Assembly: GCA_902489645.1 (NCBI GenBank)
Contig: CABUAW010000054.1
Span: 1-16,440, forward strand
Length of the DNA stretch: 16,440 nt
From: an uncultured Lachnospiraceae bacterium
GTDB taxonomy: Bacteria > Bacillota > Clostridia > Lachnospirales > Lachnospiraceae
Direction: 5' to 3'
Part shown: positions 6,861-12,975 of the stretch, piece by piece
Layout of the letters: each line of letters opens with the position of its first letter
Position numbering within the stretch: position 1 is the first letter of the stretch
The notes under the pieces: generated by a model
The model's database searches: none
The model's input: the letters and a program-made list of their open reading frames with translations, nothing else
Told to the model about the DNA's origin: nothing
Made by a program: the position numbers and the translations under genes

Positions 6861-8311
6861 GCTTCCAGCTTTTCAATGGCGCTTCGGATTCTTGCCAAAG
6901 ATTCCTCTTTGCCGATGACTTCCATAATTTCTGTCGCTCCGGCCGGTGTCATCTGCTTGCCGGAAACTGCGGTACGGATTGGCCACATCACATAACCGTT
7001 TTTATAACCTTTTTCCTTGACGAATTCTACAAGACGACCATAGAGTGCGTCGTTACTGTAATCCTCCTGGGCTTCCAGTACCGGAAGAACTTCTTTCAGT
7101 ACCGTAAGCGAGGTCTGTGCATTGGTTTTCATCTTTTTATGCGTGTACATGGCCACATCATATTCCGGTACGGCTTCAAAGAAATCGATGAGCGCCGGAA
7201 TATCCGGAAAGATTTCAATACGTGTCTTGACCATCTCCGCAATCTTTCTGACATCCACATCTCTGTGAATCGTTTCTTTAATAAACGGCAGAGCCTTTTC
7301 ATAAAATGTGTCAAAATCCATGGCCTTAATATATTCGCCATTCATCCATTTTAACTTTGTCATATCAAATACCGCCGGAGATTTGCTCATATGGCGGTAA
7401 TCAAAGGCCTTCACCAGCTCTTCCAGGCTGTAAATCTCCCGATTCTCTTCCGGGCTCCATCCAAGCAGAGCCACGTAGTTGACAACGGCCTCTGTGACAA
7501 AGCCCTGTTCCAATAAATCTTCAAAAGAGGAATGGCCGCTGCGCTTACTCAGCTTTTTGTGTTCTTCATCCGTAATCAACGGACAATGTACATAGGTCGG
7601 AACTTCCCATCCAAAGGCCTCGTAAAGACGGTTATATTTTGGTGAAGAAGACAAATATTCGTTTCCTCGGACAACATGGGTAATGCCCATCAAATGGTCG
7701 TCCACCACATTGGCAAAGTTATAGGTCGGATAGCCGTCGGATTTAATAAGCACCATATCGTCCAATTCCGCATTATCCACGCTGATATCCCCGTAAATGT
7801 CATCATGGAAGGTCGTCGTTCCTTCCGTCGGATTGTTCTGGCGGATAACATACGGAATACCGGATGCCAGTTTTTCTTCAACCTCTTCTTTGGAAAGATG
7901 GAGACAATGCTTGTCATAGACCATAATCTCCTTACCGGCCACCTCCTGTTTCAGACTTTCCAGACGTTCTTTATCACAGAAGCAGTAATAAGCCTCTCCT
8001 TTATCAATTAATTTTTTTGCATATTCCATATAAATTCCGGCTTTATGGCGTTCACTCTGAACATATGGGCCGCAGCCGCCGTCCTTATCCGGTCCTTCAT
8101 CATGAATCAGGCCGGTTTTTTCAAGGGTACGGTTAATAATATCCACAGCGCCTTCCACAAAGCGTTCCTGGTCCGTATCCTCGATTCTCAAAAGGAAATC
8201 GCCGCCTTCATGCTTGGCAATCAAATAGGCATATAATGCTGTTCTTAAATTTCCCACATGCATCCGTCCTGTCGGACTTGGCGCAAACCGTGTTCTGACT
8301 TTCTTATCCAT
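6851..8311 (-). CDS. gltX: Glutamyl-tRNA synthetase
   Basis: 486 residues, the normal length for bacterial GluRS. It charges tRNA with glutamate; in Firmicutes it usually charges tRNA-Gln as well, as the first step of the amidotransferase route (family knowledge, not visible here). The class I signatures are present: HIGH-type PSPTGRMHVGN at 11-21 and KMSKS-type KLSKR at 253-257. A zinc-site pattern C-x-C (110, 112) and C-x-H (136, 138) is also seen. I chose the ATG at 8311 (MDKKVRTRFAPSPTG) because GAGGAG lies 10 bases upstream; in-frame extension to 8377 would add 22 residues that run through the promoter. The helicase gene overlaps its end by 10 bases. Confidence 0.97.
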   Translation of the reverse strand: MDKKVRTRFAPSPTGRMHVGNLRTALYAYLIAKHEGGDFLLRIEDTDQERFVEGAVDIINRTLEKTGLIHDEGPDKDGGCGPYVQSERHKAGIYMEYAKKLIDKGEAYYCFCDKERLESLKQEVAGKEIMVYDKHCLHLSKEEVEEKLASGIPYVIRQNNPTEGTTTFHDDIYGDISVDNAELDDMVLIKSDGYPTYNFANVVDDHLMGITHVVRGNEYLSSSPKYNRLYEAFGWEVPTYVHCPLITDEEHKKLSKRSGHSSFEDLLEQGFVTEAVVNYVALLGWSPEENREIYSLEELVKAFDYRHMSKSPAVFDMTKLKWMNGEYIKAMDFDTFYEKALPFIKETIHRDVDVRKIAEMVKTRIEIFPDIPALIDFFEAVPEYDVAMYTHKKMKTNAQTSLTVLKEVLPVLEAQEDYSNDALYGRLVEFVKEKGYKNGYVMWPIRTAVSGKQMTPAGATEIMEVIGKEESLARIRSAIEKLEACK

Positions 8312-8347
8312 CTTTAATCGACTCCTCATTTCTGCATATTCAAAACA

Positions 8348-8385
8348 TTCACCCTGTATCATATCACATTCTGACACGGGGTGAA
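8348..8385 (-). promoter_or_regulatory. gltX promoter with flanking inverted repeat
   Basis: On the minus strand an extended -10, TGATATGAT, places TATGAT at 8363-8358; a weak -35 TTCACC (8385-8380) lies 16 bases upstream. A 10-bp inverted repeat (8348-8357 with 8376-8385; one mismatch in the minus-strand RNA, a wobble on the other strand) brackets the -10. It could be an operator, or a poor terminator for the upstream Gx gene, as only TGTTTTG follows it on the minus strand. Confidence 0.5.
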
Positions 8386-8403
8386 AGCATTTATTTTTAT
8401 TTC

Positions 8404-8895
8404 TTATTTTAGCACGTGTTTTATCCTCGGAACGACCTGATTTGATACAATACCAATCAACATCCCGGTGATTGTTCCGGCAATCAGCAGCGGCGGCAGA
8501 TAGGAAATAAGATGAATATTTTCCACAACTGCCATGGCCACTATAAGCTGCCCCACATTATGAAGAATACCTCCGGCTACACTGACGCCAATCATGGAAA
8601 AATTCGGTATTTTTTTCAGCAGCAGCATCCCGCAAAAGCTTAAAATGCCGCCGGCCAGACTATAGAGCATGGCCGCCAGACTTCCGAAGGTCACTGAGAC
8701 AAGCAAAATACGAATCATGGATACGGCAAAAGCCATCGGCGCCCCCATCGTATAAAGAGCCACCACCACGACCAGGTTGGCCAGTCCCAGTTTCATCCCC
8801 GGAACACCTAAATTTATCGGTATAAGTACCTCTACATAACTAAATATCATCGCCAGAGCTGTAAACATTCCGGCCATCGCAACTTTTTTAGACAT
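8404..8895 (-). CDS. Gx transporter family membrane protein (heptaprenyl diphosphate synthase component I-like; EetB-like family)
   Basis: 163 residues and almost entirely hydrophobic, with about five to six membrane helices: near residues 4-25, 34-56, 56-75, 77-95, 100-121 and 128-150. The family signature region is PINLGVPGMKLGLANLVVV (27-45). It belongs to the family named both Gx transporter and heptaprenyl diphosphate synthase component I. Such proteins resemble small ECF substrate-binding subunits. I recall EetB of flavin-based extracellular electron transfer loci in this family. The ATG at 8895 (MSKK) follows GAAGGA at six bases; the TTG- or GTG-type extension to 8913 is less likely. 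It lies 39 bases after the NusG-II gene, with which this family is often paired. Transport substrate is unknown. Confidence 0.85.
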   Translation of the reverse strand: MSKKVAMAGMFTALAMIFSYVEVLIPINLGVPGMKLGLANLVVVVALYTMGAPMAFAVSMIRILLVSVTFGSLAAMLYSLAGGILSFCGMLLLKKIPNFSMIGVSVAGGILHNVGQLIVAMAVVENIHLISYLPPLLIAGTITGMLIGIVSNQVVPRIKHVLK

Positions 8896-8934
8896 AATCC
8901 ATCCTTCACACACCGATATGACTCGGCGCCTTCA

Positions 8935-9294
8935 CTATGCATCAATATCCTTTGCTTCCTCGCCTTCGGTAATCTCAAGAACCACTTTATGAGGCAGGCA
9001 GACAATCGTTTCATTCACCTTATCAATCGGGGCATGTTCCACACAATACTGGTCCGGGCAATCCGCTTCCAGCATAGAGACAACGCCGTCTTTAATCTGA
9101 AACCGGTTATGCCAGCCGTCCATATCCAATGAAATCTCCTGGTCTTCCGCCAAATCGTAGGTACCGTAAACCTCGCCGCCAATGCTCACCGTCAGAGTAC
9201 CCCCGGGTTTTTTATCTCCCAGATTCATAAAGATAAGCGCGGCGGCGGCCAGGCAGAGAACCACACAAATTAACAGGATATCACCTTTTTTCAT
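8935..9294 (-). CDS. NusG domain II-containing membrane-anchored protein (EetA-like family)
   Basis: 119 residues. A short basic start (MKKGD) is followed by a membrane helix at about 6-24, leaving a ~90-residue extracytoplasmic domain. That domain carries the family's cysteine pattern: ADCPDQYCVEHAP (Cys79, Cys84) and IVCLPHKVVLEI (Cys99, His102). This is the NusG_II family, unrelated in role to transcription factor NusG. I recall EetA of extracellular electron transfer loci as a member, and the conserved Cys residues suggest a metal or redox site; both points need checking. The start follows GGGGCGG. The 8-base gap after the 538-aa membrane protein and the downstream Gx gene place it in one operon. 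Confidence 0.88.
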   Translation of the reverse strand: MKKGDILLICVVLCLAAAALIFMNLGDKKPGGTLTVSIGGEVYGTYDLAEDQEISLDMDGWHNRFQIKDGVVSMLEADCPDQYCVEHAPIDKVNETIVCLPHKVVLEITEGEEAKDIDA

Positions 9295-9302
9295 AGCCGC
9301 CC

Positions 9303-10919
9303 CTACTTTTTCTCAATCTGATTCATCATGACAAAATCGTCTTCCGAATCCACATAATTTATAGTTACCCTATCTTCCGGTTTAAGCACAGCCAGTACGT
9401 CGTCAAGCTGAATCGAGGCCATAAACACTTTATCCGAACCGGAAACCTGAACATAAAAGTAAGTATTTCCATCCTTTACGGCCGAATCTATCTGAAGAAC
9501 ACGGCCTGTGATTTCCGACAAATCGCCGGTATCGATGACCTGTCCCGAAGACAATTGTTTGACATAGACCGAGTAGGCTTCATTTAACGTATCCCCGATG
9601 GCAACCTGCTGATATTTTTCCACATTGACAAAGGCAAACTTCTTAACCAGCCCTGCATTATCTTTCAGGGATACAAGGTAGGTCGGCTGGCTTCCAATAT
9701 TAAGAAGTACCGGGAAAGTCGCGTTATAAGCCAGATTCTGAACCTGCCCCTCTGCCGATTCCATCGCCGAATACTCCGTAGCGCCGGACACGATATAATA
9801 ATGGGCTTCCTTTGTCCGCATATTGACAAGGACAAGACCGATGTTGGACTCATCATTTCCCACAGATGTCAGACCTGTATAGAGCCATACGTCGTCATCC
9901 AGAGCCAGATAATTATAACCGCCGGAAGTCATGCAGACGTCCTTCTGGCCAATCAGGGTATTGATATAGCCATTTTTATACTGGCCCCAATAATTAATCT
10001 GTTCCACAATAATATCTGCCGAATAGGCTCTGTCAACCCATTCCGGACAATCTTCAATGTCATAATAAGTCGAATCACCATTGCAGGCATCCACAATAAC
10101 CACACCGGCCACGTCCCGGCCGCCGAACAGGCCAATCGTATAATTAATCACCGGACAAATCCAGTAAGGCTTTCCGTCATCATCCACCTCAAAGGAGTAA
10201 TCCTCAAAAATCTTTGTCGGATATTTAAACCGCAGATGTCTGTCCAAATCTCTGAAAAAGTATTCCCCCGGCGAATATTTGATGCCGTGTTCCAACTGAA
10301 CAAGCTCCACATCCTGAGTAGCCATATTGACAGAAATATATCCCGGTATTCCCGCAGACTGGTTGTTGAACCATTTGATGATATTCCCATAACGCAGCGG
10401 AGCCACCCGGGTTGGCACGTCCCGGTAATTAATCTGAGTGTAAGAATAGCTATATTCATCCACTTCAAACTGGGAAATGAGATTGACCAGCTCACCGATT
10501 TTCCGGTTGCCAAGACGCACCGCCGAATCCCGGTCAACAATCGGTACATCATTCATGGAAATCTGGGTGATGTCCTCGGAAAACTCCCGGTTCTCCACAG
10601 GCATCAGCTTCTGATACGCCCCCGCATGGAAAAACTGGTGAGAGACAACCTGTCCGATGCCTAAGACGGCCAGCGCCAAAACCACCACAATCAGGCCGGC
10701 CTTGGCATTATTTCTTAAAAACTTAAAATCCACCGTTCTGTTCCGTAAATCCGAAATAGAAAAGGTTCCAATCAACGATGCAATCACGTAAACGACCGCC
10801 ACTTCAATCAACCAGCTATAAAACATCGGCGAATGTAGATTCAGCGCCGGAAGAGTAAAGTAAAAGGATACCAGTGCAAAAATCAAAGTAATCCCTACCG
10901 TACGCACTACTTTTTTCAT
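9303..10919 (-). CDS. Conserved membrane-anchored protein of unknown function (Clostridia type, sometimes labelled CvpA-like)
   Basis: 538 residues. Three membrane helices lie at about 6-24, 33-53 and 74-92. A large, probably extracytoplasmic region follows to the C-terminus. It contains family-like segments VPIVDRDSAVRLGNRKIGEL (125-144), QINYRDVPTRVAPLRYG (162-178), PVINYTIGLFGGRDVAGVVI (256-275) and AHYYIVSGATEYSAMESAEG (372-391). The last ~70 residues (467-535) alternate short strands with GRVLQID and DRVTINY and look like a small beta-barrel of OB type, which is inference. I recognise it as a conserved Lachnospiraceae protein but know no function. The ATG follows GGAGG by six bases. It sits 22 bases after the lipoprotein gene and 8 bases before the NusG-II gene, so it is part of the envelope operon. 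Confidence 0.85.
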   Translation of the reverse strand: MKKVVRTVGITLIFALVSFYFTLPALNLHSPMFYSWLIEVAVVYVIASLIGTFSISDLRNRTVDFKFLRNNAKAGLIVVVLALAVLGIGQVVSHQFFHAGAYQKLMPVENREFSEDITQISMNDVPIVDRDSAVRLGNRKIGELVNLISQFEVDEYSYSYTQINYRDVPTRVAPLRYGNIIKWFNNQSAGIPGYISVNMATQDVELVQLEHGIKYSPGEYFFRDLDRHLRFKYPTKIFEDYSFEVDDDGKPYWICPVINYTIGLFGGRDVAGVVIVDACNGDSTYYDIEDCPEWVDRAYSADIIVEQINYWGQYKNGYINTLIGQKDVCMTSGGYNYLALDDDVWLYTGLTSVGNDESNIGLVLVNMRTKEAHYYIVSGATEYSAMESAEGQVQNLAYNATFPVLLNIGSQPTYLVSLKDNAGLVKKFAFVNVEKYQQVAIGDTLNEAYSVYVKQLSSGQVIDTGDLSEITGRVLQIDSAVKDGNTYFYVQVSGSDKVFMASIQLDDVLAVLKPEDRVTINYVDSEDDFVMMNQIEKK

Positions 10920-10941
10920 AAAAATCCTCCATCAAACAAAA

Positions 10942-11655
10942 TCAATCATCAATCACCGCATTTACCGCACATGGGAATGTTCCATATCCGCCGCTGGTCA
11001 TTATAAATTTATGCGTTTCAACATTACCGCTCTTTGTCGTAAAAGCAGCCGTAACCTCATAGCCGTTATCTGTCTCTTCAATTTCCGTAAATTCCATCGA
11101 ACCAAGATAGCCCTCAGAGCTGTAAAGCACATAACTGTCCGAATCCACATCAAACTCAATACCGCCGACAGATTCAGGAATCTCCGGTATTGCACTGTTT
11201 CCGGCAAACATGGCTTCGGCATACTCCGCCATAACTTCCTTCGGAACCATATAACCGCTGCCGCTGTCCGACAGACTGATATCCGGATGTACCCAGCTGC
11301 TTCCATTAATAGACGCATAAATGCTATTCCAGAAAAACTCGCTGTCCGAGCCGTCATAGGCCCGGCCGCCGCTCATCGTTTTACAGATTCCAAGAAGAAT
11401 CGGACGCATGGTATCCACCTCCGCAGGTACGGAAACCATGACTTCCGCCTTTGTCTCTTCAAACGGAGGTCTTGTCTCATCCGCCCCTTGCGTGGCTTCT
11501 GTTGTATCCTCTGTCTGAGCTTCACTCTGTGTTTCATTAATTACAATATTTCCATTGGATTCATTTCCGGTATCTTTCTTTCCACATGCCGCCACAGATG
11601 CCATTATCAGACACGCCATGGTCACTGTACTTATCATTTTTACGAATTTCTTCAT
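10942..11655 (-). CDS. Putative surface lipoprotein of unknown function
   Basis: 237 residues. A lipoprotein signal peptide is clear: MKKFVK, a hydrophobic core, then the lipobox VAAC with the lipid-modified Cys24. A Thr/Glu/Gln-rich linker (about 30-68, with SEAQTEDTTEATQGADETRP-like composition) follows, a common spacer through the cell wall. The C-terminal domain (about 70-237) has FWNSIYASINGSSW, SGSGYMVPKEVMAEYAEAMF and a final strand-rich segment ending in GGYGTFPCAVNAVIDD. I do not recognise a named family. The ATG follows GGGAGGT at seven bases. It is first in the four-gene envelope operon with a TATAAT -10 upstream, so it may act outside the membrane with the 538-aa protein. Confidence 0.87.
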   Translation of the reverse strand: MKKFVKMISTVTMACLIMASVAACGKKDTGNESNGNIVINETQSEAQTEDTTEATQGADETRPPFEETKAEVMVSVPAEVDTMRPILLGICKTMSGGRAYDGSDSEFFWNSIYASINGSSWVHPDISLSDSGSGYMVPKEVMAEYAEAMFAGNSAIPEIPESVGGIEFDVDSDSYVLYSSEGYLGSMEFTEIEETDNGYEVTAAFTTKSGNVETHKFIMTSGGYGTFPCAVNAVIDD

Positions 11656-11689
11656 GGTTTTTACCTCCCATCGTTATTTGAATTAGTAT

Positions 11690-11695
11690 ATTATA
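11690..11695 (-). promoter_or_regulatory. -10 element of the envelope operon promoter
   Basis: TATAAT on the minus strand, 35 bases before the lipoprotein ATG, giving a leader of about 28 bases. No good -35 is seen 16-18 bases upstream; the stretch there is TTTTAT. In the remainder of 11656-11814 I see only a GC-rich 10-bp palindrome, CTGCGCGCAG at 11759-11768, of unknown role. Confidence 0.5.
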
Positions 11696-11814
11696 CACTA
11701 TTTTTACTCAGAATAAAAGGGGATGTATACTCAAGAGCCGCCCGCCCCAATACAAGCCCTGCGCGCAGTAAGCACAGACTTTTAAGCATCCTGTTTTTTC
11801 GCAGAGTATATAAC

Positions 11815-11846
11815 AAAAAAGGCAGAGAATAAATCCTCTGCCTTTT
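11815..11846 (-). terminator. Intrinsic terminator of the tRNA-Leu gene
   Basis: An 11-bp stem (11817-11827 with 11836-11846) with an 8-base loop ends in a run of six T on the minus strand. It begins two bases after the mature tRNA 3' end, so the tRNA is transcribed alone or as the last member of its unit. Confidence 0.9.
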
Positions 11847-11848
11847 AG

Positions 11849-11933
11849 TGCAGTTGACGGGACTTGAACCCGTACCCAGTTAACCCGGACTAGATCCTTA
11901 GTCTAGCGCGTATGCCAATTCCGCCACAACTGC
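11849..11933 (-). tRNA. tRNA-Leu, anticodon AAG
   Basis: An 85-base cloverleaf. The acceptor stem GCAGTTG/CAACTGC is perfect with discriminator A. The D-stem is GCG/CGC. The anticodon stem CTAGA/TCTAG encloses loop CTAAGGA, so the anticodon is AAG (CTT at 11897-11899 on the plus strand), reading CUU. The T-arm is ACGGG-TTCAAGT-CCCGT. A long variable region with a CCGG/CTGG stem marks a class II tRNA, and together with A73 fits leucine. CCA is not encoded (CTA follows). An A at position 34 is unusual for a bacterial tRNA-Leu, where GAG normally serves CUU/CUC. Confidence 0.96.
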
Positions 11934-11968
11934 GTTCCGTTTTCCGTTGCTCACCAGCAACAATATGA

Positions 11969-11997
11969 ATAATACCATAGCCTTTTGTAAAATGCAA
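11969..11997 (-). promoter_or_regulatory. Promoter of the tRNA-Leu gene
   Basis: On the minus strand TTGCAT (11997-11992) and TATTAT (11974-11969) are 17 bases apart, and the -10 is extended by TGG. Predicted start is about 30 bases before the tRNA. No clear terminator separates it from the CmpB-like gene upstream, so readthrough is possible. Confidence 0.7.
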
Positions 11998-12015
11998 GCT
12001 TTTTTTTGAAAAAAT

Positions 12016-12444
12016 CTAAAAAATCTTGTAAATTGGTTTCTTATCATGAAAAAGCCAATAACAGATATAATTATCAAGGACGATGGCCGCCGCACAAAGA
12101 GGAAGAAACATCAGGGCAAACGGCAGACACACCTGTCCCAGAACATTCAAAGGCAAATCGGAATAATCCCAGATATTCCACCCGAGCCAAAGGTTTACCA
12201 AACAGCCGACAGAAAATTCAACGCCCAGGGCGAAAAGCCAGACATGAAGGACTTCTCTCCAGAAAGGGTAATCATACGAATGAACATGCCCCTGATATCC
12301 GGCAAAAAGGAAAATAATACCTCCGGCCATAAACATCGTCCAGTGGGAATATCCCCTGTAGAGAATTTCAATCATATAATAAAGGCTTCCGCCGAAAACA
12401 AAAAGAAAAAGCTGTTTGTAAAGTACCAGAATTTTTTGTTCCAC
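12016..12444 (-). CDS. CmpB-like integral membrane protein (putative ABC-transporter type IV family)
   Basis: 142 residues with about four membrane helices: near 8-25, 37-50, 63-86 and 98-122. It carries the family pattern of putative ABC-transporter type IV/CmpB proteins: FGGSLYYMIEILYRGYSHWTM (17-37), GVEFSVGCLVNLWLG (74-88) and WDYSDLPLNVLGQVCLPFAL (92-111). Despite the name, no transport substrate is established and no ATPase gene is nearby. The start is GTG at 12444, supported by AAGGAG eight bases upstream. Part of that ribosome-binding site lies in a small hairpin (12449-12473). It lies 67 bases downstream of the 94-aa acidic protein gene and may share its promoter. Confidence 0.85.
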   Translation of the reverse strand: MEQKILVLYKQLFLFVFGGSLYYMIEILYRGYSHWTMFMAGGIIFLFAGYQGHVHSYDYPFWREVLHVWLFALGVEFSVGCLVNLWLGWNIWDYSDLPLNVLGQVCLPFALMFLPLCAAAIVLDNYICYWLFHDKKPIYKIF

Positions 12445-12448
12445 GCTA

Positions 12449-12473
12449 CCAACTCCTTTTTAATTAGAGTTGG
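12449..12473 (-). promoter_or_regulatory. Hairpin overlapping the ribosome-binding site of the CmpB-like gene
   Basis: CCAACTC (12449-12455) and GAGTTGG (12467-12473) form a perfect 7-bp stem with an 11-base loop. On the minus-strand mRNA the 3' arm begins inside the AAGGAG site and ends five bases before the GTG start, so folding would partly hide the site. Confidence 0.45.
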
Positions 12474-12511
12474 CCATACGAAAAAATATATAAGAGGAAC
12501 TTGCTGGCAGA

Positions 12512-12796
12512 TTACTTCACCTGTTCTCCTCCACTAACCTTGTATATATGTTTTTTGCCTTCCAAAGTTTTTTCGAAGGGTTCACCCTCGGAAGCGGAAA
12601 TGAGCATATCGTCCACAACGATATCGCCGTCCCCTTCCACATCATCATAGTCCACATCAAGACCAAAAAGTAAATCGGATAATCGGCTCAGCCCTTCATC
12701 ATACCCTTCATCTTCCATGGTGCCCAGATTAATAGAAATATGGTCCACCATTTCTTTTCCCTTTTTATTATACGTCTGTACACTCACCTGATACAT
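12512..12796 (-). CDS. Small acidic hypothetical protein
   Basis: 94 residues, not recognised. It starts MYQVSVQTYNKKGKEMVDHI, looks soluble, has an acidic middle (MEDEGYDE, DVDYDDVEGDGDIVVDD) and a lysine-bearing end. No membrane helix, signal peptide or cysteine is present. The ATG at 12796 is preceded by AGGGGG at eight bases and by a strong promoter (TTTACA, 17 bases, TATACT), which is good evidence that it is a real gene. The longer in-frame start at 12829 would overlap the promoter. The next gene in the same direction is the CmpB-like membrane protein. The dehydratase cassette is divergent from it across a 179-base regulatory gap. Confidence 0.75.
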   Translation of the reverse strand: MYQVSVQTYNKKGKEMVDHISINLGTMEDEGYDEGLSRLSDLLFGLDVDYDDVEGDGDIVVDDMLISASEGEPFEKTLEGKKHIYKVSGGEQVK

Positions 12797-12819
12797 AAAT
12801 ATAACCCCCTTTGGTATAT

Positions 12820-12848
12820 AGTATAACAAAAGAGCCGATAATTGTAAA
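12820..12848 (-). promoter_or_regulatory. Promoter of the 94-aa protein gene
   Basis: On the minus strand TTTACA (12848-12843) and TATACT (12825-12820) are 17 bases apart, each five of six to consensus. The -35 and upstream part of the spacer lie within the long inverted repeat at 12831-12872. Confidence 0.75.
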
Positions 12849-12872
12849 ATTTTTTTACAATTTATCGACTCT
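12831..12872. repeat. Long imperfect inverted repeat in the divergent regulatory region
   Basis: Arms 12831-12848 and 12854-12872 match over about 17 pairs with one mismatch and one bulge; the core is TTGTAAAA-TTT-TTTTACAA. It overlaps the -35 of the minus-strand promoter and lies about 35 bases upstream of the plus-strand -35. It could be an operator or, less likely, a hairpin in RNA. Confidence 0.65.
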
Positions 12873-12906
12873 CGTTAAAAGGGGATTTCCCATCAGCGAA
12901 TAAAAT

Positions 12907-12935
12907 TTGACTTTGTCCCCCGGAGGTTCTATAAT
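12907..12935 (+). promoter_or_regulatory. Promoter of the dehydratase-activase cassette
   Basis: TTGACT (12907-12912), 17 bases, TATAAT (12930-12935): close to ideal, with a start near 12942. A second inverted repeat (12926-12937 with 12950-12960, one bulged T) covers the -10 and the start point and could be a repressor site. Confidence 0.85.
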
Positions 12936-12975
12936 TTCTAATGACTCGAAAATTTAGAACATCCGGAGGATTTTT

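Noticed and set aside
8348..8385. Intrinsic terminator of the envelope operon
   Set aside because: On the minus strand the stem has a C-A mismatch and an 18-base loop and is followed by TGTTTTG rather than a T run; overlap with the gltX promoter makes a regulatory reading at least as likely.
9801..10664. Plus-strand 287-codon open frame opposite the 538-aa membrane protein
   Set aside because: Antisense shadow: no ribosome-binding site, composition rich in His/Ile/Arg typical of reverse-frame reading, and the minus-strand gene has clear domain and operon support.
11011..11832. Plus-strand 273-codon open frame across the lipoprotein gene
   Set aside because: Runs over a lipoprotein with a clear signal peptide and into the tRNA terminator; product has no recognisable domain.
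12046..12537. Plus-strand 163-codon open frame opposite the CmpB-like gene
   Set aside because: The minus-strand frame has the family pattern and membrane helices; this one is a Lys/Asn/Pro-rich shadow.
12841..12861. Rex redox-repressor site
   Set aside because: TTGTAAAA-TTT-TTTTACAA resembles but does not match the TTGTTAA-N4-TTAACAA form in sequence or spacing, so I list it only as an unnamed inverted repeat.
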